64,000 nt of DNA from positions 2,637,511-2,701,510 of the forward strand of contig CP129490.1 of assembly GCA_030584085.1 (NCBI GenBank). Reading direction: 5' to 3'. The notes under the pieces are model-generated. The model did no database searches. It saw nothing but the letters and a program-made list of their open reading frames with translations, and was not told the origin of the DNA. The position numbers and the translations under genes were made by a program. Source of the DNA: Melioribacteraceae bacterium. Lineage in GTDB: Bacteria > Bacteroidota > Ignavibacteria > Ignavibacteriales > Melioribacteraceae. This document shows, piece by piece, positions 1 through 8,495 of this stretch. Every line of letters starts with the position of its first letter. Positions within the stretch are counted from its first letter, which is position 1.

Positions 1-102
1 GACTGCTACTTCAATGTCGTAAATAAAAAATCGTTTGCCGACTTTTTCTTTTAGATCGTCAACTTTACATACTTTTGAAAAACCTTCCAATGATTCTTTC
101 AT
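1..102 (-). CDS. Rieske-type 2Fe-2S protein, N-terminal fragment (partial)
   Basis: Only the first 34 codons are inside the window; the gene runs off the left edge. The start (ATG at 100-102) overlaps the TGA stop of the upstream MBL-fold gene in an ATGA arrangement, so the two are translationally coupled. The visible protein begins MKESLEGFSKVCKVDDLKE and continues with KRFFIYDIEVAV. That pattern resembles the N-terminal strands of small NirD-like Rieske ferredoxins, which precede the CxH...CxxH cluster-binding motifs. Those cysteines and histidines lie outside the window, so the family call is an inference from the N-terminus alone. Confidence 0.45.
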   Translation of the reverse strand, partial: MKESLEGFSKVCKVDDLKEKVGKRFFIYDIEVAV

Positions 103-947
103 TTTATCTCATTAAATAATTCTTTGTGTGTAAAACCCTTATCAGTTTTTTGAACTGTTGCCATTGCTATGTTCGGATCATGACCGAAAATTAATTTCCA
201 GTCTTCTTCAACTGCCAATGATAAATATTTTTTCTTTTCATCAATTGTTTTAAGAGGCTGGATATCATATCCCATCAGATAAACAATCGGAATTTGTGAA
301 TAGAATGGGACTAGATCGGCAATATATAAATATGTTTGATTGCCGTCACTCATTTTAACTAGTTGCTGTGCGATTGTATGACCGTAAACTTTTATGAATG
401 AAATTTCATCATCAAATTGATCTATATCAAGCGTATTGAGAACTCCTTCTTCCCTAAGAGGAAGAAAACGATTTTTGATGAAACTTCCCCTATCTTTATC
501 GGATGAATTTAATGAATACTCAAAGTGTTCTTTTTGAACATGATATTTTGCATTTGGAAATGCAGGAATGAATTTGCTATTTTCTTGTAATACAGCACCA
601 CCAACATGGTCAAAATGAAGGTGAGTTAGAATAACATCAGTAATATCTGATGGGACAATTCCTTTCTTTTTAAGAGATTGGTATAAATCATTTTCGGATT
701 GATCAAGGTCATAAATCTTTTTGAATTTTTCGTCCCAGCCGGTTCCAATTCCGGTTTCGATTAATATTTTTTTTGAATCACTCTTAAGTAGAAGGCAGCG
801 AGCACCGAGTTTAATTCTATTTTGATCATCAGCTGGATTTGTTTTATCCCACAATGGTTTTGGAATAATTCCAAACATTGCTCCGCCATCAAGTGCAAAT
901 GTGCCGGTTTTTATTTCTTCAATTGTATATTTACCAATTTTTAACAT
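99..947 (-). CDS. MBL-fold metallo-hydrolase
   Basis: The protein is 282 aa with the metallo-beta-lactamase HxHxDH zinc signature at H109-H111-D113-H114 (THLHFDHVGG). Further expected ligands follow: a GHT histidine near residue 190, an Asp in YIADLVPF near 210, and a GHD histidine near 255. The layout is like the lactonase/AHL-lactonase-like branch of the superfamily, which are soluble binuclear zinc hydrolases. The substrate cannot be read from the sequence. There is no signal peptide, so it is probably cytoplasmic. It overlaps by 4 nt the start of a probable Rieske-type protein, suggesting one transcript. Confidence 0.8.
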   Translation of the reverse strand: MLKIGKYTIEEIKTGTFALDGGAMFGIIPKPLWDKTNPADDQNRIKLGARCLLLKSDSKKILIETGIGTGWDEKFKKIYDLDQSENDLYQSLKKKGIVPSDITDVILTHLHFDHVGGAVLQENSKFIPAFPNAKYHVQKEHFEYSLNSSDKDRGSFIKNRFLPLREEGVLNTLDIDQFDDEISFIKVYGHTIAQQLVKMSDGNQTYLYIADLVPFYSQIPIVYLMGYDIQPLKTIDEKKKYLSLAVEEDWKLIFGHDPNIAMATVQKTDKGFTHKELFNEIK

Positions 948-1026
948 ACAGATAGTGTTTAGTTATTAATAATCAAAAGATAGAAAAGAATTGCGATTAA
1001 TTGTAGATAAGCTTCAAAGTAAGAAG

Positions 1027-1055
1027 ATTTCCGTAATCAAAATGATTACGGAAAT
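1027..1055 (-). terminator. Stem-loop after the B12-binding gene
   Basis: A perfect 13-bp inverted repeat (ATTTCCGTAATCA / TGATTACGGAAAT) with a 3-nt centre lies just past the stop of the 1062-1469 gene. The T-rich flank is better on the plus-strand side. Termination on the minus strand is likely but not certain. Confidence 0.6.
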
Positions 1056-1061
1056 TTTTTA

Positions 1062-1469
1062 TTAATTTCTTGGATGCTCAACAACCCAATTTTTCAAAAA
1101 CTTTATTATTTCTTGAGTGTTTGCTCCGGGAGTATAAAGTTCGCCGACTCCCATCTCTTTTAGTTTATTAATGTCTTCATCCGACATAATGCCGCCGCCG
1201 AATAACAGAACGTCATCGACTCCCTTTTCTTTCATAAGTTGTAAAACTTTTGGGAATATTGTCATATGCGCACCTGATAAAAGACTGATACCAATTGCAT
1301 CCACGTCTTCTTGAATAGCTGCTTCTACAATCATTTCCGGTGTTTGACGAAGCCCGGTATAAATAACTTCCATACCGGCATCACGAAGAGCCGCCGCGAT
1401 AACTTTTGCGCCGCGATCATGTCCGTCTAATCCGGCTTTAGCAATAATTACTCTGATTTTTTTATCCAT
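1062..1469 (-). CDS. Stand-alone cobalamin-binding domain protein (methylmalonyl-CoA mutase C-terminal type)
   Basis: The 135-aa protein is essentially one B12-binding Rossmann domain. It opens [20 protein letters not shown], where DGHDRG is the DxHxxG motif whose His coordinates cobalt. SLLSG (residues ~63-67) and a GGG loop (~91-93) are the other cobalamin contacts. It matches the small C-terminal subunit/domain of methylmalonyl-CoA mutase and related acyl-CoA mutases. The large catalytic subunit is not in the window, so its partner must be encoded elsewhere. It is a single gene between two terminator-like regions. Confidence 0.85.
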   Translation of the reverse strand: MDKKIRVIIAKAGLDGHDRGAKVIAAALRDAGMEVIYTGLRQTPEMIVEAAIQEDVDAIGISLLSGAHMTIFPKVLQLMKEKGVDDVLLFGGGIMSDEDINKLKEMGVGELYTPGANTQEIIKFLKNWVVEHPRN

Positions 1470-1537
1470 TTATTTTCTCATCCTCATTTTCATTCAAAAA
1501 ATAATTATTGATACACAAAAAAGTCAACGACGCATTC

Positions 1538-2305
1538 CTAATCTTCTTCATTCTTCTGGATATATTTTTGGTAATATTCTCGCACTTTTCGCAGATCGGT
1601 ATCAGTATCAACCGAAATACTTTCATGTTCGGTGACAACAATTTTAATTTTGAATCCGTTTTCTAACATACGAAGTTGTTCTAATCTCTCGATCTGTTCT
1701 AAGTCAGTCGGTTTGAGTTTAGTAAATCTCAGTAATGCATCTCTTCTATAAACATAAAGGCCAATGTGTTTATAGATTTCATAATTTCTAATTCTTTCGA
1801 AATTTGTTTTTGCATCCCGCACATGCGGAATGGGTGATCTGGAAAAGTAAAGTGCGAAATTATTGTAATCAAAAACAACTTTGGGAACAGTTGGACTAGT
1901 AAGTTCATCAACTCTCGTTATTCTTTTTGCTAAGGTTGATACTTCAACTGATTCATCGAACAACAATGGTTCAATTGCTTCGTCTATCATTCTTCCCGGT
2001 ATGAATGGCTCATCTCCCTGAATATTCACAATAATTTTGGCAGAAGTCATATCTTTAATAACACTTGCAATTCTATCCGAACCGGTTGAAATGTCTTTTG
2101 AGGTCATCTTCACACTATCGCAAAATTCTTTGGCAGTTTGATAAACTTTTTCGTCATCTACGGCAATTACAATTTTATCAAGTAATTTTGATTTGCAAGC
2201 ACTTTCATATGTGTGTTGAATCATTGGTTTACCGCCGATATTTGCCAGCGGTTTACCCATTAATCTAGAAGAGCCGAATCGGGCGGGAATTACACCTATT
2301 ATCAT
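1538..2305 (-). CDS. kdsB: 3-deoxy-manno-octulosonate cytidylyltransferase (CMP-KDO synthetase)
   Basis: The enzyme activates KDO with CTP to make CMP-KDO for the lipopolysaccharide core, in the cytoplasm. The 255-aa length is normal for the family. The N-terminal nucleotide-binding signature is IPARFGSSRLMGKPL, followed by STGSDRIA and the metal-binding VNIQGDEPFI block at about residues 93-102. It is the last gene of a run that reads VWA lipoprotein, gatC, kdsB on the minus strand, with only 3 nt between gatC and kdsB. Its presence indicates an LPS-bearing outer membrane. Confidence 0.95.
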   Translation of the reverse strand: MIIGVIPARFGSSRLMGKPLANIGGKPMIQHTYESACKSKLLDKIVIAVDDEKVYQTAKEFCDSVKMTSKDISTGSDRIASVIKDMTSAKIIVNIQGDEPFIPGRMIDEAIEPLLFDESVEVSTLAKRITRVDELTSPTVPKVVFDYNNFALYFSRSPIPHVRDAKTNFERIRNYEIYKHIGLYVYRRDALLRFTKLKPTDLEQIERLEQLRMLENGFKIKIVVTEHESISVDTDTDLRKVREYYQKYIQKNEED

Positions 2306-2308
2306 AAA

Positions 2309-2608
2309 TTATTTTTTATCTGATTTAATAACCTTCGGAACCTTAAAAAATTCTTCTGTTCTTTCCGGTGCATTTTTTAATGCATCTTCTCTTGGAATTG
2401 ATTCTTTAATTTTATCTTCTCTGAAAATATTATGTCTTTCCAACGGATGAGATAATGGTTTCACGTTTTCCGTATCGAGTGAATTTAATTTATCCATATA
2501 ATTTAATATGTCATTTAGATCGGAAGTGAACTCGGTCATTTCATCTTCACTTAAATTCAGCTTTGCCAACTTAGCAATATTTTCTACTTCGTTTTTTGTA
2601 ACCGACAT
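2309..2608 (-). CDS. gatC: Asp-tRNA(Asn)/Glu-tRNA(Gln) amidotransferase subunit C
   Basis: The 99-aa protein has the GatC pattern: an N-terminal helix with VENIAKLAKLNLSEDE, then DLNDILNYMDKLNSLDTENVKPLSHP, and the conserved REDALKNAPERTEEFFKVPKVI tail. GatC wraps around GatA and stabilises the GatCAB complex, which converts mischarged Glu-tRNA(Gln) or Asp-tRNA(Asn) by transamidation. gatB lies separately in this window at 19428-20864; gatA is not seen. The start ATG lies 3 nt after the stop of the upstream VWA lipoprotein gene. Confidence 0.93.
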   Translation of the reverse strand: MSVTKNEVENIAKLAKLNLSEDEMTEFTSDLNDILNYMDKLNSLDTENVKPLSHPLERHNIFREDKIKESIPREDALKNAPERTEEFFKVPKVIKSDKK

Positions 2609-2610
2609 TC

Positions 2611-4152
2611 TTACTGAATCCTTACTGTAATTGTTTTCGTGAATCCGTTTGCAGTATCTCTAACCCTTACAACTCCGCTTTGTCCGGCAGCACCCACTGC
2701 TCTAATTGTTGCAATTGAAGAGTCTTCGGTATCAACATCCACTTCAATAATATTTGGAGAAAGTGACAGCCAATCATAAACCGGTTCAAAATTTCCGTAG
2801 AAACTTCCGGCTTGAACTGTTTGACTTCCGTTGGAAATAATTGTTAGTTCAGAAATTCCATTTGGATTTTCCGGAGTTGCGTTTATATAAAGCCCGGGAT
2901 TAGTTGAGAAGAAATCCTTACTGTTAAATGTACCGCGTATAACAGAATTATTTGGATTATCTACCATTTGGATTAGTAAGTCATGCAAGTTATTCCCACG
3001 CTTAGGACTTTTGTAACGAATTTGATAGAAACTATTTGCAAACTTATTCAGTTCTTCTTCAATTTCTATAAATGTATCGGACAATTCATCAACATCTCCA
3101 ATTGCAAAAAATCCCGCGTTACCTATTTTCTCAAGAACTTCAGGTTTAATATCAGGACCTAAGCCAACTGTGTAAACACGTTTACTACTAGCAGCATTCA
3201 ATGCTTCGGATAATGTGTGCTCGGCTTGTGTATCATCACCGTCTGTAAAAATAATCATAGCTGATTGAACGATTTCATCCCTATCAAAAATTTCTTCCAT
3301 TTTACCGGCACCTTCAATCACAGCACCGTATAAATCCGTAGTCTCAAAAACATCATTTCGTATATCATTTATTGCATTAATTAATTCGGCTTTATTTGAT
3401 GTAAAATCTTGAATTAGTATCGGATCTTCGGAAAATTTGAACACAGCCATTTCAAACTGCGGACTTAAACTATTTACAAAATTAGTCGCGTGAATTATTA
3501 TATCATCTAAGTTATTTAATAAACTAGTACTATTATCAAGCATTAAAACTATTTGTAATGTGTAAGGAAGTTCGGCTGATTTAATAACTTCCAATCCTGA
3601 TTCGGAAATGGAAACCATTTCACCGTCTTCATAAACTTCAAAATCGTTTTCATTGAGATTACTGATCCCCACTCCGTTTAAATCAATTACTTGGAAATAA
3701 ACATTAACAAAAGTAGGAGCTTCAGTCTCTAATCCATAATCAATCAGTACATAACCTTCTTGAGTAGTTCCTCGTGGTTTGGTGACAAATGACCAAATCG
3801 GTCCTTCAACTCTTTGTCCGCCCGGCATTTTTGCAATCACCTGCCAATAATACCTAGTTGCGTAATCGAGTCCCGGCACAATTATACTTTTTTCGGCACG
3901 ATTTGAAGCGTATAAAGTTCTTGGTGGGGTTCGTTCACCGAAATAAATATCATATGTTTCAGCTCCCTCAAAACTCCAAGACAGAGTTACAACGAGGGGA
4001 TGATTTTGTGAATTGTTAGCCGGACTTGGATTTCGCGGTAAAGTTTGATCAACCGGATCCGGATTTTGTTCATTATCATCACCACTTAATGAACAAGATA
4101 CCACCAAAAATGTAACAAGTATGAATACCAGTGCCCTCAAAAACTTATTCAC
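2611..4152 (-). CDS. Exported lipoprotein with Fn3-like and von Willebrand factor A domains
   Basis: The 513-aa protein has a lipoprotein signal peptide ending VVSC (lipidated Cys20). A fibronectin-III-like segment (about 45-125, with WxF and YYW features) follows. Then comes a VWA domain with MIDAS motif DNSTS at 206-210 and a later FTDGDD. A C-terminal stretch (about 430-513) resembles bacterial Ig-like Big domains. VWA domains bind partners through a metal ion. The start is GTG with an AAGGG upstream. It heads the operon with gatC and kdsB, but no functional link to them is evident. The exact role is unknown. Confidence 0.75.
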   Translation of the reverse strand: MNKFLRALVFILVTFLVVSCSLSGDDNEQNPDPVDQTLPRNPSPANNSQNHPLVVTLSWSFEGAETYDIYFGERTPPRTLYASNRAEKSIIVPGLDYATRYYWQVIAKMPGGQRVEGPIWSFVTKPRGTTQEGYVLIDYGLETEAPTFVNVYFQVIDLNGVGISNLNENDFEVYEDGEMVSISESGLEVIKSAELPYTLQIVLMLDNSTSLLNNLDDIIIHATNFVNSLSPQFEMAVFKFSEDPILIQDFTSNKAELINAINDIRNDVFETTDLYGAVIEGAGKMEEIFDRDEIVQSAMIIFTDGDDTQAEHTLSEALNAASSKRVYTVGLGPDIKPEVLEKIGNAGFFAIGDVDELSDTFIEIEEELNKFANSFYQIRYKSPKRGNNLHDLLIQMVDNPNNSVIRGTFNSKDFFSTNPGLYINATPENPNGISELTIISNGSQTVQAGSFYGNFEPVYDWLSLSPNIIEVDVDTEDSSIATIRAVGAAGQSGVVRVRDTANGFTKTITVRIQ

Positions 4153-4319
4153 TTGTATGCCCTTTTAATTATCTCGAAAATTAATAAATATATCGCAATT
4201 TGCGTAATACGAAATGTTAATAAGGCAAATTCCGTTCCGTTGTCTTAATTTAGTTTTTAATCGATTTTGTAAAGATGATATGTCTCAAACTAAGTCTATG
4301 TATGATTTTTACACAATAT

Positions 4320-5453
4320 CTAGCCGAGAGAAATTGAATTTATAGCTAGAATTCTGTTTCGGATTGATGGGTGTGAATAGAAAAACCATTCTACAATAGG
4401 ATGAGGATTTTCATCCCCTAGATTCTGATCCGATAATTTCTTTAAAGTTTCCTTAAACGCGTTTGGATTACGAGTGGATCTAACTGCATATTCATCTGCT
4501 TCATATTCGTATTTTCTCGAAATCCAATTTGAGATTGGGGTTTGAATTAATCCTATTAACATTCCCCACAAACTTAAGATTGGTAATGCTGCAATTTGTG
4601 TGATGTCAGAAAAGTTAAACCAGCTTAAGGAAAATTCATAAAAGAATGCAATAAGAAATAGAGTTAGGAAACTAAAAATTGTACTGATAAAGATATTTTT
4701 AACAATATGTTTATGTTTATAATGACCAATTTCATGTGCAATCACAGTTTCAATTTCTTCTTTCGAATATCCCTCAAGTAAAGTATCGCCTAAAATAATT
4801 CTTTTGGTTTTACCTAAACCGGTAAAAGCAGCATTTGCCTTCTTTGTATTTTTGCTCATGTTAAAAGAAAAAACATTTTCAACTTTCATCCCGACTTCTG
4901 AAGCAAGTTTAACGATTCTCTTTTTTAATTCGACATCTTCAATCGGAGAAACCTTATAAAAAATCGGGAGAATAATAATTGGTAAAATTTGTGCAAGCAC
5001 TACTGAGACAATAAACATCAATACCGCAAAAGGTAGCCACCAGATACTACCAAATAAGTTTAGAAAAAAGTAAAATGCAAGAAGCAGAGGAATGCCGATA
5101 ACACCTGCGACCAATGTTCCTTTTAAGTTTTCCAACATCCATTTAAAAAAAGTTTGATTAGAAAGTTCATATTTATGTTCAAGATAAAATCCGGAGTAAT
5201 AATTTATGGGGAAGAAAATGATAGACGAAACCATTCCGATTACCAAAGTAAAAAGCAACAAAATCAAATAGTCGCTTTGAATATTGATCCTTAGTAAAGC
5301 TTCGAGCTCTTTACTGTAATTAAGCAACACAAAAAGTAATATAAGGATAAAGGCAATAATGCCTTTTCCTATACCGATACCAAGTTTTATATTATTATAC
5401 TTTTTTGATTTTGATTTCATATTAATTGTAAATATAAAGTTTTCTTTAGACAT
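4320..5453 (-). CDS. Membrane-bound M48 family zinc metallopeptidase (Ste24/CAAX protease-like)
   Basis: The protein is about 377 aa with the zinc motif HEIGH inside VIAHEIGHYKHKH, and the third ligand Glu in the downstream EYEADEYA segment. Several hydrophobic segments lie before and after the HExxH, as in Ste24-type proteases. These are integral membrane enzymes that cleave inside or near membrane-bound substrates. A TTG lies directly before the ATG at 5453. Another ATG at 5420 (MKSKSKKYN) is a plausible start, because the T-tract of the preceding terminator reaches to 5453. Neither start has a convincing ribosome site. The substrate is unknown. Confidence 0.85.
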   Translation of the reverse strand: MSKENFIFTINMKSKSKKYNNIKLGIGIGKGIIAFILILLFVLLNYSKELEALLRINIQSDYLILLLFTLVIGMVSSIIFFPINYYSGFYLEHKYELSNQTFFKWMLENLKGTLVAGVIGIPLLLAFYFFLNLFGSIWWLPFAVLMFIVSVVLAQILPIIILPIFYKVSPIEDVELKKRIVKLASEVGMKVENVFSFNMSKNTKKANAAFTGLGKTKRIILGDTLLEGYSKEEIETVIAHEIGHYKHKHIVKNIFISTIFSFLTLFLIAFFYEFSLSWFNFSDITQIAALPILSLWGMLIGLIQTPISNWISRKYEYEADEYAVRSTRNPNAFKETLKKLSDQNLGDENPHPIVEWFFYSHPSIRNRILAINSISLG

Positions 5454-5482
5454 CAAAAAAAAGTCCGTCTACTGACGGACTT
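5453..5482 (-). terminator. Intrinsic terminator after the CP-motif gene
   Basis: A perfect 9-bp stem (AAGTCCGTC / GACGGACTT, loop TACT) is followed on the minus strand by eight T residues. It sits 8 nt beyond the stop of the 5490-5807 gene, and its T-tract reaches the start region of the M48 gene. Confidence 0.9.
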
Positions 5483-5489
5483 AAAAATC

Positions 5490-5807
5490 TTAACTGGCTT
5501 TAAGCTTTATTTTAGTTTTTGGAATTTCATCCGAAGTTTTCAGCTTTTCACCCTTATTTAAAAATGGGCACTCGGAAGAATTCATTTTACTTTCATTTGT
5601 GTAAGGACATTCTTTTAAATTTTGTTTTTCACTTTTTTGTGAAATTTTTCCTTCCAAATAAGGGCATTCGGATTTATTCATCTCGCTCGATGAATGAATT
5701 TTATTCAAGTACGGACAATCCGCAACAACTTTTTGGTTAGTATCTGACTTAAGTGTAAAGCCAAAACTTATTAACGCAACTATGGAAACAACGATAATTT
5801 TTTTCAT
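5490..5807 (-). CDS. Small exported protein with four CP[YF] motifs
   Basis: I do not recognise a named family. The 105-aa product has a signal peptide-like N-terminus (MKKIIVVSIVALISFGFTL). The mature part is hydrophilic, with four near-identical motifs: DCPYLN at Cys31, ECPYLE at Cys48, ECPYTN at Cys67 and ECPFLN at Cys80. These are its only cysteines. CP followed by a hydrophobic residue is the core of heme-regulatory motifs such as those in ALAS N-termini, so heme or metal binding is possible but only inferred. A good AAAGGAG ribosome site precedes the ATG and a strong terminator follows, so it is a real monocistronic gene. Confidence 0.75.
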   Translation of the reverse strand: MKKIIVVSIVALISFGFTLKSDTNQKVVADCPYLNKIHSSSEMNKSECPYLEGKISQKSEKQNLKECPYTNESKMNSSECPFLNKGEKLKTSDEIPKTKIKLKAS

Positions 5808-5910
5808 CTTATGCTCCTTTGTTTGTCATAATCAAATAACACCTTTCGTCTTGTTTTGGTTCAAAATACTAAAATAAAATGAAAAAAATATTTAATCGGA
5901 TAAGAAGGGT

Positions 5911-6672
5911 TTAGATTTTCTCAAATGAATTGACTTGTAACCAGCCAACTTTGCCGTCAGCTAATTTAATTTTTGCCCAATTGTCCAATTGATCTTGAAG
6001 TTCGAATTTAATTCCTTCGTGAATTATAAAGGAATCACTGCTGTCTTCGGTTGGAGAAACTTTTACATTAGCAGAATTAGCAACTAAGATTCCATAATCA
6101 AATGATACTTCTCTGTGATAGGAAGCAAATAATACAATTGCAAAAATCAGCAAGAAAACAGATGAAACTATCCCGCCATAAATACTCAATCGTTGGAGAT
6201 TAATATTATTTGATAAGAAATAGAATGCGATAAATAATAATAGTAATAAATAGAAAACTAATAAGACTAACGCCCATCCGGAAACAGAGAACATCGAGAT
6301 TAACAAATTCCACCATTCTACAATAAAAAGCTGTGGGACTTCTTTAATATTATCGATCGTTCGAGTCTTTGCCAATCTTAAATTAAATTGAATATCGTCA
6401 TCACCGGGATTAAGTTTTAATGCACGTTCATAATTTAATATTGCTCTGCCGAGTTGACCTGATTTGAAATAAGAATTTCCTAAATTGAAAAAAAGTGCCG
6501 AGCTTTCATAACCTTGATTCAGTATTTTCGAATAACTTTCAATCGCTTCGGAATAATTTTCATTTTTGTAATTCTCGTTTCCGATTTGCATTAATTCTTC
6601 TAGTGTTTGCGAATTGACACTAACATTTACAAGAATAATCACAATCAATATTTCGAAAAGTTTCTTGATCAT
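5911..6672 (-). CDS. batE: BatE-like protein: TPR plus SH3 domain
   Basis: The 253-aa protein has a signal peptide, TPR repeats at about residues 25-110 (NYSEAIESYSKIL, SALFFNLGNSYFKSGQLGRAILNYERALKLNPGDDD), two membrane segments at about 130-185, and a C-terminal bacterial SH3-like domain ending DGKVGWLQVNSFEKI. This architecture and its place at the end of the operon match BatE. The start overlaps the batD stop as ATGA. Bat proteins form an envelope-associated assembly around VWA proteins; its biochemical role remains poorly defined in the family. Confidence 0.85.
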   Translation of the reverse strand: MIKKLFEILIVIILVNVSVNSQTLEELMQIGNENYKNENYSEAIESYSKILNQGYESSALFFNLGNSYFKSGQLGRAILNYERALKLNPGDDDIQFNLRLAKTRTIDNIKEVPQLFIVEWWNLLISMFSVSGWALVLLVFYLLLLLFIAFYFLSNNINLQRLSIYGGIVSSVFLLIFAIVLFASYHREVSFDYGILVANSANVKVSPTEDSSDSFIIHEGIKFELQDQLDNWAKIKLADGKVGWLQVNSFEKI

Positions 6673-8486
6673 TTACTTCTTCTGGAATTTAAATGAGATT
6701 CAATTTTTATAATTGTTTCAATGGTTTCATCGTACAAATTCTTTTCAGCCGAAATATTTTGTGAAGAGGGAGCAAATCTTGCGAACTCACATTTTTCATA
6801 AATCTGTTTAACTTTTTCTTTAAGATCATCGGAAATATTCTTTTCGCTTAGTTTATCCAAAGCTTTACCTAATGAAAATTCCGATTTCTGAATACTCAAT
6901 TTATCTTCCAAATATCCATTCATTGCTAATGATATTTCCGAATAGAAAGCCAAGCTTTCATTTCCTGTCATTAATTTTTGTGCAGTTTTTAATCTTTGCT
7001 TTGCCAGTTTTTCTGCTTTTCTTGATTTAAGTAATTGTGTGTTTCTAGATAATTTTTCGTTTCGCGATTGATAGATTAATAATCCACCAAGTGTGAAAGC
7101 TGGTAAAATCAAACCAAGCCAAAACCAAATCGGAATTATCGAATCCCCGTTCATAGAATAGAATTTTGTGCTTGATGTTTTTATATAACGGATATCTTCA
7201 TTTAGCAATTTAATATCTTCCTTAGAAAACCCACTTCCGGAAGCAATTGTTCCATCACCTTTTTCAACTTCAATAACATATACAGGCGAAGTTGTCGTAA
7301 CATATTGTTTTTTCGCGGGATTGAAATAACTGAATTCAACAGCTGGAATTGTTTTTTGTCCTTGAACTCTCGGAACAATAACATACTCGATAATTTTCGT
7401 CCCGGAGATTTTACTTCCTCTATTAATATTTAAATTGGATTTGGGTTCATAGACTTCAAAACCCGCCGGTAATGTTAGCTTTGGTAAATCAAGAAGCTGC
7501 ATATTGCCGCTTCCGGTGATAGTAAATCTTAGTGTTAAAGATTCATTGGCTTTAAGAGATGTTCTATCAAGTTGTGAAGTAAAATTAAAATCTCCTACTG
7601 CCCCATTGAATGATTCCGGGACATTGTTTTGAGGTAAAGGTTCAGCATTAATTTTTAATGTGTTCGATTTAGCTGTATAGTCGACTGTCTCGGTTCTTCC
7701 GAAAAAGGAATCGTTAAAGAAATCATCGAAGAAATCATTTGAGGTTCTTCGTTTCTTAACAACAATCGGCAGATTTAATTCAAAAGGCGTTACAGTAAGT
7801 TCTCCGGCTTTCGTGGGAAATAAAGCAACCCTTTTTATAGTTGCAGTTCTGAATCTCTCACCGTTATACATTTCAATTTCCCAATTGATAGTATTATCGG
7901 TTGGAATTTCTTCCTGCCAAAATCCATTGTATGTCGGAAGCTTTGCAATTTGTATCGAAGCAATTGTGAGTTTAGTATAAAGCTTATATGTAACCGTAAC
8001 TTGTTCACCTTGATAAACATTTCTTTTATCGGCAGAAGCAATTATGAAAACATTTTTTTGAAGTTCTTCTTGTGAAATTTCTCCACCACTTTGTTGTGGC
8101 TGGGCTGTGGTTGCACCTTGAACTACTTTGATTGCTAACGGATTAGTTTCATACTTGGTGCCTGAATAATTAACAGAAGCTTTACCAATAGTAAACTCGC
8201 CAATATTACTAGGAGTTAAAATAAACGAGAAAGTTATCGAACTTGAAACTTGTCCGTTTATAATCTGCATATTTGTCGATTGATTCGGACCACTTAAAAC
8301 TCGGAAACCTTCAAAGGACGGTGGTTTGAATCCGCTTACATTTGAGCTTTGTCCCTCAAAAGTAAAAAATACTTGGAAACGTTCATTCTGACCGACTGTT
8401 GTTCTGTCGGCAGTTGCTTCAAACTTTTGAGCAAAACTTACTGATACAAGTAATACCAACAACAATATTTTAGAAAGAAATTTCAT
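6669..8486 (-). CDS. batD: BatD family protein
   Basis: The 605-aa protein has a signal peptide ending SVSFAQ and a long periplasmic region of beta-sandwich repeats (KFEATADRTTVGQNERFQV, then NVFIIASADKRNVYQGEQVTV, then LDRTSLKANESLTL). A transmembrane helix lies near residues 450-475 (PIWFWLGLILPAFTLGGLLIYQ), followed by a basic helical cytoplasmic tail. This is the standard BatD layout. It lies between batC and batE with tight spacing (9 nt to batC; 4-nt overlap to batE), so the three are almost certainly co-expressed. Confidence 0.9.
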   Translation of the reverse strand: MKFLSKILLLVLLVSVSFAQKFEATADRTTVGQNERFQVFFTFEGQSSNVSGFKPPSFEGFRVLSGPNQSTNMQIINGQVSSSITFSFILTPSNIGEFTIGKASVNYSGTKYETNPLAIKVVQGATTAQPQQSGGEISQEELQKNVFIIASADKRNVYQGEQVTVTYKLYTKLTIASIQIAKLPTYNGFWQEEIPTDNTINWEIEMYNGERFRTATIKRVALFPTKAGELTVTPFELNLPIVVKKRRTSNDFFDDFFNDSFFGRTETVDYTAKSNTLKINAEPLPQNNVPESFNGAVGDFNFTSQLDRTSLKANESLTLRFTITGSGNMQLLDLPKLTLPAGFEVYEPKSNLNINRGSKISGTKIIEYVIVPRVQGQKTIPAVEFSYFNPAKKQYVTTTSPVYVIEVEKGDGTIASGSGFSKEDIKLLNEDIRYIKTSSTKFYSMNGDSIIPIWFWLGLILPAFTLGGLLIYQSRNEKLSRNTQLLKSRKAEKLAKQRLKTAQKLMTGNESLAFYSEISLAMNGYLEDKLSIQKSEFSLGKALDKLSEKNISDDLKEKVKQIYEKCEFARFAPSSQNISAEKNLYDETIETIIKIESHLNSRRSK

Positions 8487-8495
8487 TAATCAAAT

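Noticed and set aside
1062-1469. Complete methylmalonyl-CoA mutase
   Set aside because: Only the B12-binding domain is present. No TIM-barrel domain is encoded next to it.
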